Source: Vicia villosa
Lineage: Eukaryota > Streptophyta > Magnoliopsida > Fabales > Fabaceae
DNA: 64,000 nucleotides
Reading direction: 5' to 3'
NCBI RefSeq assembly: GCF_029867415.1
Contig: NW_026705229.1
Coordinates: forward strand, 310,001 to 374,000
Part shown: positions 1 through 11,467 of the stretch, in pieces
Layout of the letters: every line of letters begins with the position of its first letter
How positions within the stretch are numbered: position 1 is the first letter of the stretch
Notes under the pieces: model-generated
Told to the model about the DNA's origin: nothing
Databases searched by the model: none
What the model saw: only the letters and a program-made list of their open reading frames with translations
Program-made: the position numbers and the translations under genes

Positions 1-125
1 AAATGTTGCCTAACATCGACCGCATTGATCATAGGAGTAGCGTCAATAACCGGATCGTTATTAACGTTGACAATTTCCGGATTTAATACTCCATCGTCTT
101 GCACAATGTTGTCCGGATGCACCAT
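1..125 (-). pseudogene. 5' end of a MULE/FAR1-like transposon ORF, running off the window
   Basis: On the minus strand an ORF begins MVHPDNIVQDDG at 125 and stays open to the window edge. The start context (AGGTATGGTGCA) and first residues closely match the ORF starting near 1212 on the plus strand. That second copy continues into a FAR1/MULE-type DNA-binding segment, so this is probably the opening of the same ORF in opposite orientation. Whether this copy is intact beyond the window cannot be seen. The family assignment is by analogy with the plus copy. Confidence 0.45.
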
Positions 126-1210
126 ACCTAGCAAATGCAAAAATTAGCAAAATTGGCCAAAACTGTTTTTTTTAAACTGCCAGGGCATGTTTCGGAAGTT
201 CATTTCTGAAATTTGTTAGGTAATATATTTCGGAAATGAACTTCCGAACCATATCAGTTTTCAGCATAAATTTGTTGAATCAATGTAGTGAAATAGGGGA
301 TGAAATGAGAGATGTTTACCTGAAATTGTAGCTTTCTATGCCCCCTTTAACGTGATCAACGGTTTGAAACTTGCTTTTAGGGCGAAAAATTGATGGAGAT
401 TGATAGGGTTTAGAGAGGGTTTTGATAAGTTTTTGGAGAAAAATGATGAAAAAGTGAAGGAGGGAAATTTGTATATGCAGCAACAGTTTCGGAAATGAAC
501 TTCCGAAAATATGCACGGATTTTGAATTTTTTTTAGTTCGGAAATGAATCTCCGAAAACATCAAATTTTTGATGTTTTCGGAGATTCATTTCCGAACTAA
601 AAAAAAACAAAAAAAAATAACTTCGGAGATGCATCTCCGAAGCAGGGGCAGTTTTGGGATTTCGCTAGGGGTTTCCCCCATAGGGAGGTGGGTAAAGAAA
701 AATTCTTTTTGAAGACATTGTTCGTAGAGAATATTCCATTTCTTGATACTTTTAAGTATTTAGTGAATTTTTATTTATGCTTCCTGATTTCCAAGATGCA
801 AAGTATTTTTTTTATTTTGTCAAAGTTTAATTTTTTTTCGGAGCTACATTTACGGAAATATTTTAAATTAGAAAACATTAGGAAAAACTTCAAATTAATT
901 TAGTTTAAGGGTTTTTCCGTAGCTACATCTACGGAACGTCTTAGCGTTTGAGTATTCCGTAGATGTACCTCTGAAACATCTGATATACTTTAAACCAGCA
1001 TGATTCATCCCCCACTAATTGTCTTTGTCCACTACATTGCTCACATTAATCATCAAATTTTTGTAAAAAAAATGTAACGTTGTTTCTGTAGGTACAACTC
1101 CAGAACGTGTTAAAGATAAACATGCTCCGTAGGTACATCTACGGAACATGTTTGTGTTGTTTTTTTACATCAGTTTTGTAATTTTGTGTTATTTTTGTTA
1201 TTGTTTACAA
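126..1210. repeat. palindrome-rich spacer between two divergent transposon ORFs
   Basis: No gene. Two sets of short palindromic motifs occur. From 185 to 645 there are repeated blocks of the form TTCGGAAATGAACTTCCGAA, including a long near-perfect hairpin at about 536-600 and CTTCGGAGATGCATCTCCGAAG near 622-643. From about 838 to 1150 a second set has the form CCGTAGNTACATCTACGGA. The ORFs on either side point outward, so these are probably subterminal or promoter-proximal repeats of the transposon. Confidence 0.7.
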
Positions 1211-1211
1211 A

Positions 1212-1810
1212 TAGGTATGGTGCACCCCCAATAATATCTCAAAAGAATTAGTTTCTACAAACGATATTTCTTCGAATATTCAAGGGGTTGTCGTAAAGGC
1301 GGTAGATGTCGGCGGTGACTTTAATAACAAACAAGAGCTTGATGATCATGATAGCATGCTCGCATGGATTCGTAGAAAGGCAACTAGGCTTGGTTTTGGT
1401 GTGGTAATAGGAAGATCGGATAATGGTTCGGAAAGAAGGAATGCTTTCATAACAATGTTGTGCGAAAGAAGCGGAAAATACCATACTCCTACTCCGACGG
1501 CAGAACACCTGGGCGGACGTTCAAACTCAACGATTACACCTCATTCGACGATATCATTGACGGAATCTACTATCGCCTACCTTACGGAGACAAACGAAAG
1601 GTTGTGAAGCTCGAGTATCATTCACCTTCTGTTGACAACGAAGAGAAAGTCGTTTACAACAACTTTGAGCTCAAGAGCCGAGAGGATGTTTTGGTGATGT
1701 GGCGAACGTATTTCGATTTCGAAAAGAAAATCCCGCTAGAGTTGGTAGTGATGGTACGAAGAACAATCGAACAAATCTTAACGATATGCAAGCGTCCACC
1801 GAGCTATTGA
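1212..1810 (+). pseudogene. MULE/FAR1-like transposon ORF fragment, frameshifted
   Basis: Starting at ATGGTGCACCC (near 1216) the reading frame is broken by about one base in the C-run. It then reads on through a segment around 1340-1500 with WIRRKATRLGFGVVIGRSDN and, a little further on, CERSGKY. That pattern is typical of the FAR1-type zinc-binding region of plant MULE transposases. After about 1500 the sense continues in another frame as the ORF ending at 1810, with DVLVMWRTYFDFEKKIPLEL. No transposase catalytic core follows. I see at least two frameshifts, so it is a decayed or truncated copy. The match is from memory of the family and was not searched. Confidence 0.6.
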
Positions 1811-2400
1811 AATGTAATATTTAATTTTCTGTTGAAATCATCAATGTAATGTCGATTTTAATATATGAATGTTGTTTTTATCGTTGCAATGTTGATTTTT
1901 CTGATTTTCTGTTTATGAATTTATTCTGTAAATATACATACGGACAAAATCTATAGATGCACCTACGAAACATATTGACACTGAGTAAAAAATAAGTGCG
2001 TCCAAAGATACACAACAGAGGAGTAATTTTAAAAGTACACATAATGTCTAAAAACCTCAACAGATGGATAAGAGTTTCTCTTCTCCATATTCATACATGA
2101 TGCAACTTTGGAAAATATGATCCAAGATTATCAAAAAGGTGTCCAAGAATATGAATAAACTAGTATTCTCTAAACAACTTATACAAAAGATGATATGAAT
2201 TTTTTGGTTTCTTTTCAGTGATTATGAAATCTTGCAACAACGGCACATTGAATTTAGATTAAGTCAAATTCAAGTAAAAAACGTGTATTCATATTCAATG
2301 TTCGAAATTACTCCATAATAATAACAAAATCCGTAGCAGGAATTATTTTTTAAAAAAAAAATGGTGCCCTAAATTGCATATCTTTGTATGAATTCTCTTA
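1811..2400. other. tail of MULE-like region, no gene
   Basis: AT-rich sequence without a credible coding region. A degenerate copy of the palindromic block (CTATAGATGCACCTACGAAAC) near 1950-1972 suggests the transposon extends to about 2.0 kb. Confidence 0.4.
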
Positions 2401-2935
2401 TGGTCTGTTTGAATAGGATAATTGAAAATTTTTAAAGATTTAATTCAAATGATTCAATTGAAATTTATTTATTTTTAAATTTATTTATTTTGATAAAATA
2501 TTAAAATAATTCATTGTTAAAATTTTAAATTTTTTTAGCCAAATTAAAAAAATGAAAAATAGGGATCAAATTTGCAATTTTTGAAGTAACAAATTTATAA
2601 AATTTTAAAATTATTAAGGACTTATTTATAATTTTTGGAAATTTTTATAAAATATGAGGACCATCTTGTAAATTTTGAAAAATTAATAATAAACAATTTA
2701 ACATTTGCATTATATAGAGTATTATTTTGAGTGAAGAGCAATTTCAAATTCATTACTTCTTGGTGTCATTTGAAATTTCTTAAATTTAATTTGAATAAAA
2801 TACGTAATAAACTTACATCATTTTAACAATTCTCCCTGTTTTTCATTCAGACAATAGATTTTGATCAAGTCATTTTCAATTTCCTCAAAAATTTATTGTT
2901 CTTAATAAAATGCTTTATCTAAACACATTATTAGA
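2401..2935. mobile_element. possible hAT-like MITE
   Basis: An AT-rich block opens with GTCTGTTTGAATAGGATAATT and closes with the rough inverse (TTTATCTAAACACATTATT). Such GTTTG-type ends are common in plant hAT MITEs. The ends are imperfect and no clear target duplication was found, so the call is weak. Confidence 0.3.
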
Positions 2936-4401
2936 TAGTTTCTATATCGCCAATCCAAATTTATTTTATTTATGACAATCACCACATATATACTCCAAGA
3001 AGGATTTCATCGGTGATAGAAACACAATCTTAACTTGCTAACCTTATTTTATTAGTGGTAAAAATGTTATTCGAATGTTTTTAGTTGTTTAAATCAGACG
3101 AGCAATTAGAAGATAGTACAAAAATATTATAGGAGGGCAGCAAAATCAGTACATTACAGGTTCTAAGTAGGAAACGATAATATTATATTAAAGAGCAGGT
3201 CAATTAACACTTAACAGTTCTAAATATAGAGAAACAACAAATATTAGTAGATAAAGCAAACCTAATATACAACTTATTAGCAGAAAACAACACTATGATA
3301 ATTCTGAGATTTTAATCAATGAATAAGTTACTGATTCAACAAGGATTAAACACGAATCATCATTTGAGCAACTCCGAACGGTGATGTCGTCTTTGGAAAA
3401 TTTGTGTCGTTTGATAAAACATTTATCCTCCACACATTGTTTAGGCATCAATGGTAGTGGAGCGACCACCGCTAAACCTAAGAATCGTTTGGAGAAGACA
3501 ACGACAGTCGAAAAATTAAATTCTAAATCTTTTGGAGAAGATGATATTTCGTTCAGAGAAAAACACCCTATCCCTAAATCGTTTTGGGGAAGAACAATTT
3601 TTTTTGGGGAACTCGGGATTTCCTTCAGGTTCAGTGAAAGAGAAAAATTGTGGGAAGGGGAACGATTTTTTTTGGAGATGAGAGTTTTTTTTTAAAATGT
3701 GTTTGGAATGGTTAAACTCTCCAAGAGTTAAATAGAGAGTATATCTTCTTCCTCTAAGAGTATTTTTTATTTGTTGAAATCAAAAAGACGGGTAAAGATG
3801 CATTGCGATAATATAAATATTCAAACATGGGCAATTAGGATATATAGAGAAGCGAAAACAACATTCATATATTTAATGTAAATTGCTAGAAATTAAAAGT
3901 ACAAAAGGGAAAGGTGTTGAATAAAAATACAGAAAGTAGAAGATAAAATTCAGCATACTTAGGAAATTATAGGTGAGATTATTCGTTATCAAAACATCAT
4001 AGAACATATCTCGAGGCAGTTGTGTTTGGTCTGAAATGAAGTATCGGGTTATGAAATTGAACTTGTCATTAATCATATTTATCTTTTCAATTAAAACTTT
4101 GAATATGTCATCAGTTATGGGAAGTTGAGGAGGTGAAGGAATGAAGTGGTCGTAGTCGTCTACTTCTTAACTTTTTGCTTCTATTTTCATTTGAAGAGGG
4201 TTTTTAGTCATTTTTCCATTTATGATCTGAAACCTCATTGTTGGTAGAACTGATTTTTCTATTTTAGATGCCTTTTTCTTTGTATTATTCATCTTCGAAG
4301 TTGAATCAGGTGTGTTCCAGAATTTTTGTGATCAAATTACCATATGGTAAAAATAATTCTTCTTTTGTGCTCCCTATCATGTATTCGATTACTTGTTTCA
4401 C
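2936..4401. other. AT-rich intergenic sequence, no gene recognised
   Basis: The longest open frame (3381-3695, plus) is low in complexity and resembles no family I know. I see no recognisable gene, repeat array or structured RNA here. Confidence 0.5.
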
Positions 4402-4997
4402 CTAGTTCACTTTGATCTTGTTTTCTACTAACCATACAACTTCAACATCGAATTGGATTATGAGGCTAAAGTTGCTCTTTCTTGGGAATAGTACATGATT
4501 GATTACATAATGAATCATTTGGCTATCAAGACGGATATATCCAGCAGTGAATGGATTTTGTATGAAGGATAATGGGTCTTTCATAAAAGATGATGCAAAA
4601 ACTTTACGATTGAAGTCATATCCCTTTTCTCTAGACTCGAGGATGATATCTTCATAAGGGAGATTCAAAATTTCTTCAAATTCTTCTACAAACAGGGATA
4701 TCATTTGCCTTTTTACATCAGAATGAACTATACCATTAGTGAGTTTGAGATTTGAGAAGAACATCATGAATAATGATGGATAAATTTTCCTCGAGGGGCT
4801 GTAGACGAAGGTGGTTAGGTTAAGTTCTTCAAAGGTTGTAAAGCTGTCACAATTTCTAAAGGCTTATGTGTCTAGGGAGTGAATCCTTATAAGGGTTTGC
4901 GGTCGACCGACTCTTGGAAAAATATCACTTCTTGTTTCTTGGTGGTCAAGAAATTAGAGAAGGGGCTGGTTGAAAAGTTCAACCTTTTGGGAGCCAT
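4402..4997 (-). pseudogene. plant-transposon-protein ORF fragment from a retroelement
   Basis: Read on the minus strand from an ATG at 4997 (MAPKRLNFSTSPFSNFLTTK...). The frame meets stops around 4900 and continues in another frame as the ORF ending at 4402, which contains VEEFEEILNLPYE and ends in ...WLVENKIKVN. The layout matches the 'putative plant transposon protein' domain found as an extra ORF in legume LTR retrotransposons. These proteins have no known enzymatic role. The internal stops mark it as a pseudogene. It is similar in type to the split ORF at 59.8-63.3 kb. Confidence 0.5.
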
Positions 4998-6299
4998 GAT
5001 GATTTTAAGAGAATAGTCTCATAATTGTAAGATTTTGAAAGAGAAATATGAAATTCAAAGAAGTGAGGGATGAATACATATTTATAGTGCGCCTTCTAAA
5101 GATTTGATTGTGTATTTCTGGCAAGGAATCAATGAGTATTATGGTGAATGAAAATAAAATCAAAATATTTCCAAATTGAGTGTGCCAATCGATTGGCTAA
5201 GGGCTCCAATCTATTGGTTTTCTAGATTTTTTCAGGATTTTGAGCGTTCATCATCAATGGTGGGATTTAATTTACTTGAGGCACAAGTTTGACTTGGATT
5301 TGATCTGAAAATATGCTCATGGAAGTCTTCCAGTCGATTTCCATAACATTCCAATCGACCAGGCTTACATAGTTCAGCCTCCTCTGTGTTGTTTGGGGCT
5401 TGTGCTATTTTTTTCTTTTATGCACCCCTATTTCGCATTATTTGCACCCGTTTTTTATAAACAAGCAGAAAATTAGTTTTATTGTTAGTAAAATAGTTTA
5501 TAGAGATGGGAAAAAGTTTAAATTTACTATTTTAAGTATTTAATCAGAGTTATCCGATTTATTTACCTTAAAATAATGTATACCTCTTTTATCAAGAGAT
5601 CTTGAGAAACACTTCCCTTAAAAGGGAAACACCAACCACATTATGGTGTATTATTCTCTACACATCGTTGGATGTGAGAGTTGGTATAAATAACGAGATA
5701 AATAAGTCCATCACAGACATATTCACTCAATTTATCACTAAGAATTATAAACCTTAAGATATTCTCAAAATATTTTCTTTGATCACTGTAATTGTTATTT
5801 GCCATCATCCTACATTCCTGGACCTGAGACTTCATAAAAATTATATGTTTTGAAGTATAGTCTTACTTTGCACAGCTCCATTTGTTAGTTCCATGGTTTT
5901 TGTGAATTGCATAACTTTGCTAAAACATGGTTCTAAACTAATGTTGAGCAAGATGTTGAAACATCTTGTCCTGTTGTCATAACAGGTTCAATTGTTATGT
6001 GTTTTGACAAATGTTTTGCCGGATGTTGAGACATCCTACACCAGAACATCCTGACAGTTCAGATTGGTTTTTTATCCTTGAAAGATTTGATTAAAAGATA
6101 TGAGAATCTAGAATATTCAGATACTCATTTACTATGTTCTTTATCTTTCTGCATTTAGTTTCCAATTTCATAATTGTGCTTTAAGTCAGCAGATGTTATA
6201 ACATTTGTCTTGACATTGTGTGCTGTTACGACATTTGTTGTGTAAGTGCCAGAATTTCACCATTGATAATCCTCTTAAAGCTTTGAGCTGCAAAACATA
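4998..6299. other. retroelement-derived noncoding sequence, probably copia LTR
   Basis: No gene. From about 5940 to 6240 there are repeated phrases of the kind GATGTTGAGACATCC and CAGATGTTATAACATTTG. I associate these with LTRs of SIRE/Maximus-like copia elements in legumes. Pairs of TCGATT-containing short palindromes occur at 5188-5222 and 5331-5362. LTR borders could not be placed. Confidence 0.35.
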
Positions 6300-7091
6300 C
6301 CTGTAAAACATTAAGGTTTCACCTTTGGTGCCAACTTATTCTTGGACTCAGTTGTATTAGTTCCAAAAGATCTAAGGTTTTTGCCTTTAGATCTTTTCAA
6401 TTTATCTAAGCAAAAAGGCTCTAAATGACTAGCTCCTTTACAGTGTGCGCATTTATAAACTAGGCGATATTTTTCTTGTGATCTATGTCTTTATTAGGTT
6501 TTCTATCCTTTTTAATTACTAGTCCATTTTTAATAAAGTAAGGTCTTTGACTTGATAAGATCAAGTCAAGCTTTTCTTTCCCTTGGGTAATTTTCCTAGG
6601 GTTTCGTGTAATTGAGTTACTTCCTTTTTCAGATGGACGCAACATCTACATTCTTCTTGTGAGTTGCTTATCTTAGTTAATTCTATATTTAATTATTCAT
6701 TGATTTCTTTAAGGAATCTTAATGACTCCTTAATACCTAAGTGGAAATCTCTCGGTTTATCATTTTCTTCAGCTAACTGACCACCCATTTTAAACAGTTG
6801 TTCATAATATGGTTTAGTTACCTGAACAATATCTACCTTGTAGGTTGCCTTTAAGCGAACTTCATCTTTTTCGTTGGAAGCGAATTCTTTTACGGTTCTT
6901 CCAGAGGTTGATGTTTCTCCTCCCTTTCTTATTTCGAAGATTTCGTTTGAAAATAATTCTTCTTCACAACATTTTCTAAAACATGAGGTTCCTTCATTTG
7001 ATATAGAATCTTCCGATGATCGTTCAACTACTAAGTAAGTTCTTTTGAAGGATTCTACTGGAGTTGTACGATAGGAGTATGATGAAGTCAA
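6300..7091 (-). pseudogene. Ty1/copia (SIRE-like) gag fragment with zinc knuckle
   Basis: On the minus strand two frames make up the C-terminal part of a copia gag protein. The upstream piece (7091-6693) ends in a charged helix-like stretch (FKMGGQLAEENDKPRDFHLG). It is followed by EKLDLILSSQRPYFIKNGL, a segment typical of SIRE gag. Then at about 6410-6460 comes CAHCKGASHLEPFC, a C-x2-C-x4-H-x4-C zinc knuckle. Stops and frame changes separate the pieces, and protease and pol are missing on the downstream side, where LTR-like sequence follows. Gag binds RNA in virus-like particles; this copy is not functional. Confidence 0.6.
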
Positions 7092-7535
7092 TGATTATTT
7101 GTTTTCCAAGCTTGTGTGTTCATATTAGAGTAATTGAATTTTCTCCTTCAATTTCTCTGTAGTTTCCTTCTTAGTTGATTTTTCCTAAGATTCATGAAGG
7201 TTCCCATCTTTCGATTTAAGGATTCGATTAGCTTTTCATCTCTTAATTATTAGATAAAATTTGTTAATGACATTCTAATTTCCTTATTAGTTTTTAATTC
7301 TTAGACATTGGTTAGTGACATTCTACTTTCGATTTAACGGATGGATCCGCAAAATTGTTTCCTTCATAGGCAACATTCTACTTTAACATGTATGTTTAAG
7401 AGTCGTTTTTTCTTTGTCCATTTTTTCCATCTCTTTTTTCGTTTTAAAAATCCTTATGATTTTTCATGTAAGTTGATTTCATAAATTACTGACAAACATT
7501 AACCCTTTTTATTTTTTGCATGAGACAAACTTATA
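7092..7535. other. no gene recognised
   Basis: T-rich sequence with two similar short phrases about 60 bp apart around 7255-7385 (ACATTCTA...TTTAA). No coding signal was seen. It is probably part of the surrounding retroelement debris. Confidence 0.4.
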
Positions 7536-7682
7536 ATGGCAACTATTGTTGATTCCATCAATTACTCTAAAGAACTTTGGGAAATGGTCAATCGTATGCA
7601 AGATCTTTGGGTTGTTACTCAACTCTCTAAGGGTAAACATATTGAGGTCTGGTTTGATTTGTTTTGTAAAACTATTTTTTAG
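7536..7682 (+). pseudogene. short RPA1-like (OB-fold) fragment
   Basis: A 48-residue ORF (start 7536, TAG at 7680-7682). The segment KELWEMVNRMQDLWVVTQLS followed by GKHIEVWF resembles the first OB-fold of plant replication protein A 70-kDa-like proteins, where KE-W-(L)-VR-(I)-DLW-V and HIEMVF occur. Such domains are widespread in legume genomes, partly as Helitron-associated or duplicated copies. At 48 residues it cannot be a complete domain. The assignment rests on one motif and is tentative. Confidence 0.35.
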
Positions 7683-8184
7683 TTTTTAAAATCTGAAAAA
7701 TAATAAAACTTGTTTGGTCGTCTAATTTTACAAAACTATTTTTGAAAACTTTTCTCTATTTAAGAGTTTTAAAAATTAAAAAACTAAAATAGGTTTTCAA
7801 AGACTTTGACTCCACACACAAGAGGGGTGAATTGTGTGTTTCATAAAAAATTGGTTTTTAAAAAAAATTCAGATCAAAATCCGAGTGAAAAAAATTTTTG
7901 AAAAGGTTTATAAACAAGCAGTGGAAAATAAAAGCGAGGAAAAGAACACCATGAAGTATACAGGTTCAATGAAAAACGACTTAGTCTTGTCTCCAAGAAT
8001 TGATCTTGAGAGTATTCAATTAAACTTGAGAGTTTTTAGTAGGTAAAACTCACGAACCCCCTTATAAGGAAACTGAAGTTTATGGCTAACTTCCACCCAA
8101 ACAATACACAGAGGAGCAAAGTGATGATTCTTCCTTGCAAACAATGGATTGAAGTTGTTAGTCTTATTTCTACAAGAACCTTGG
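7683..8184. other. retroelement-derived sequence flanking the LTR element insertion
   Basis: Contains the phrase CACACACAAGAGGGGTGAATTG (7813-7834), often seen in untranslated parts of legume retroelements. The sequence is interrupted at 8184 by the LTR retrotransposon and resumes at 20,175. No gene was recognised. Confidence 0.4.
8180..8184. repeat. target-site duplication, left copy (CTTGG)
   Basis: CTTGG sits directly before the TG start of the 5' LTR and recurs directly after the CA end of the 3' LTR at 20,175-20,179. This is the 5-bp duplication expected of retroviral-type integrases. Confidence 0.9.
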
Positions 8185-11100
8185 TGTCATACCCCAATTT
8201 TTGACCCTAAGATCATACATCATTTGCATCTCAATCATTAATCAAGATCACAATCTTGAGATTTCATTTTTCGGTGTTATGTTCGCTTCGTCTTTGAGGG
8301 GAACTATCAAGCACCTAATTTTCTTTAATTTGTTTTATACTAACCAAAATACAAAAATATGCATTTTGTTTCCCTTGTTTGTGTTTTGTAGGAAAAAGAT
8401 CGAGCAAAAATCAAAAAGTGCAAGAAAGGGAATTTTTGAAATTTTCAATATGGAAATCGATTTACCCCTGTGGGAAATCGATTTCCTGTGCGCAAAATTC
8501 AAATAAATATAAGGAGGGAAGCTTGACATCATTTTGGCACCTTTTTATTTGATCATTTTATCAATTTTCCACCTCATCAAAATTAACTCATTCATTAAAC
8601 CCACTTTAACCTCATTTTACCATTTTTACCATTTAATTGCCACTTTAATCACCAATTAAACACAAGTTAATCACCAAACACAAAAAGACCAATTTGCCAC
8701 TACTCTTGCTCCAATTCTATAAATAGAGCCCTCTACTCTCTCATTTCTCAAGCTTTGATAGCCAAAAAATTGCTTGCAAATTCATTTCTCAAGCTTGGAG
8801 AGCCAAAAAATTGCTTGCAAATTCATTTCTCACCCTTTCCAAAACCCTCACCCAAAGTTCATTTTCATAAGATTAGTGAGATTCACCTTGAATCTTGCTA
8901 ATTTTGAACTAAGCCTCCTACATTTCTCTCTTTTCTTTGGTTGTTCATCTCCATATTTGAAGGATCTACACTTTGTGCTTGTTCTTGAAGCTACTTCACC
9001 ACTTTAATTCAAGAATTGGTAAATTTCTCAATTCTAAGATGTAGATCTTTGTTGCTTGTGTTCAATGCATCTTTGATGCTATATTGGTGCTATTTGATGG
9101 TGATTTGATGGAAAATTCGTGCTCCAATGGATATGTGATCATAAGGTGTTTGTATGTTTGCTTAAGTCAAGTTTTATGCCTCCTAATGCTGATTTTTTGA
9201 ATGCTGCGTGCAGGAAATCGATTTCCCTCTGTAGGAAATCGATTTCCACCTTATTTTTTTTCAAAATTTGAACTCTGCACTCAGGAAATCGATTTCCTAC
9301 AGAGGTAAATCGATTTCTTGCTGGCAGAATGTGTTTTTTGCCTTTTTTATGCTTGTTTTGGCTTCCTACTTCCTCCACTTCATTAATATCATTGGATCTA
9401 GGATGTTGATAGGTTTGAAATGACCTAATCCATAATATTAGATGAATGATATTAATGATAGTATGAGTTGATTATCTTTTGTGAATTTTATTCTTATTCC
9501 TCCATTTCATTAATATCATTGGATCTAGGATGTTGATAGGTTTGAAAGAACCAAATCCATAATATTAGATGAATGATATTAATGATAGTGTGAGTTGATT
9601 ATTTGTATGCATTTTATCTTCTCCTTCTCCTTTTTTTCTTTTGATCGATGAAAGTCTTAATACTTTGAGAATTCTTATGGATTCTTAGTAAAGACTAGAT
9701 CGCTACCTATTTTCTTTTCGTGCGGTATTGCTTTCGGAAGGCGATCTACATATCGTTCTTCTCGCATGCATTAGCACATAAAGTTTTGACCGGCCTCGTT
9801 GTAGGGTGATTTCTACATAAATCACTTGGCGATCTGCTTAACATAGCGCAATATTTCGTGTCCCGAATAAAAAAGATCAAATATGGAAGAGAATTGTATG
9901 CGGTTGATTTAAGACTTGTGGAGGTTTTTATCGTGTAGTCGCTATGATTCTATCAAGCTTCTGATAAACCCCATTGAATTTAAATCCGAGTACATCATTC
10001 ACTCACCATAGATCTTCCTACTAACTTTGATAACATACTTGACAAGTTTCAAGATGGTTATCTTTAACACTTAACAACTAACTTTAATTTCCGCACCTTT
10101 ACTATACCGCTCTTTATATTTCTCGCTTTATCGCTTTATTTTATCATTTCATCATATTTACTTTCCGCCATTTTTTTTCCTTTGTCCACTTGGACATATG
10201 TTTATGCTTCCGTTATTTTTCTTTGTCCACTTGGACCATACTTTACTTTTTTTGCTAAAACAGTAATAAACAATCAAAATCTAAAAAATACATAAGGCTC
10301 TCTTTGGACTATCGGTTACTATCCTTAGCACTTTGGAGATTCGGACTTATGGACCTAGTACCTTTGGACTCATTCTATTACTATCCTGTGATTGTTCTGT
10401 CTGTCTGGCATTGTTCTGTTGTATGTTTATGTGTGCAGGTATTTCCTTGAAAGCCCTTGATGGTTAATTCCAAGGCATTGATATAAGGATTTTACCCGAA
10501 AACAGCCGTTACTCTGCCCGATTTTCGTCGGAATCTTAATGTTCTTAATGAAAAAATGGTGCTAAGACAATAAGTTCATCTGGATCCCCAAGTGTTAATG
10601 TGTTGGTACTGATAAATCCAAAGGATGGGAAAACTACCTTGGCTCTTAATGTCAAGTGTTGGCTTCTTATTCGGTTAGACCGTTTCTTTCCTTAGCTTTT
10701 ATTTTATGCATTAGGTTAGCCTCTTCATCTCCTCCCATTCTTAAATTTTCAAAATCTTCTCCCTTTTTCCAAAATATTCTTATGTTTGCAAACCTTTTCA
10801 AAACTTTTTTTTTCTTTTCTTAAAAATATCTTTCGCCCTTAGTGGCTTTTCTTCAAAAGTTTAGACACCGATAATTGTCGAAACGAGTGGTTATACCCCA
10901 CGATTTTGAAATTGATTGATAATAACAAGATCTTTTCCGCGTGAGAGAGCTAGTGGCATACTCGTTGATTTTATCCGAGTTGGAGCCCTTCTTTCATTTG
11001 CGATGCAAAGAACTTGTTTGTTCTCATGCTCAAGATCAATGGCTGAGTATTTCTCTCTAACGACAACAAAGTGTTTATTCGTTTTTCTTAAAAACGTTTT

Positions 11101-11467
11101 TTTCCCAAAAAAGCGGAACTACATTAGCTCTGACTTCTCCATTGCACCGAGGAGGTATGTAGGCCCAAAGCTTAACGCTTTGCCGAGCTTATTTTAAAAA
11201 TAAATAAAACAAACTCTTTTTTAGCACACACACACAGATTTTCAAAAAGGTTCCCGTGGAGTACCACGGATATGAGGGGTGCTTTAAACCTTCCCCTCAT
11301 ATAATCAGCACCCGTACCTGAGATCTCTTTCTTGTTTTAAAAACAAAACTTTGGGTTTTACGTTCTTTTCCCTTTTCCTTTGAAAAAATAAAGCGCGGTG
11401 GCGATTTCAAACGAAATATTGATTCGAGTCAATCCCATGGCTTCGATATCAGATTTTCCACGCTACA
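8185..11467 (+). repeat. 5' long terminal repeat (3,283 bp)
   Basis: Starts TGTCATACCC and ends CGCTACA. Inside are paired AAATCGATTT palindromes at 8456-8488 and 9213-9323, a near-exact duplication at 8742-8830 (CAAAAAATTGCTTGCAAATT twice), and a 125-bp-spaced duplication around 9376-9600 (CATTAATATCATTGGATCTA twice). The 93-residue open frame at 10,916-11,197 also occurs in the 3' LTR and is not considered a gene. Confidence 0.92.
8718..8725 (+). promoter_or_regulatory. TATA box of the 5' LTR promoter
   Basis: TATAAATA followed by AGAGCCCTCTACTC, in the U3-like first fifth of the LTR. An identical site is at 17,424-17,431 in the 3' LTR. It is probably the start of the element's genomic RNA. 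Confidence 0.65.

Noticed and set aside
3381..3695. 104-codon plus-strand frame
   Set aside because: Low-complexity Phe/Glu/Lys-rich text, no homology recognised, no promoter or partner exon.
10916..11197. 93-codon frame repeated at 19,623-19,904
   Set aside because: It lies in both LTRs, so its repetition and conservation follow from LTR identity and not from coding selection.
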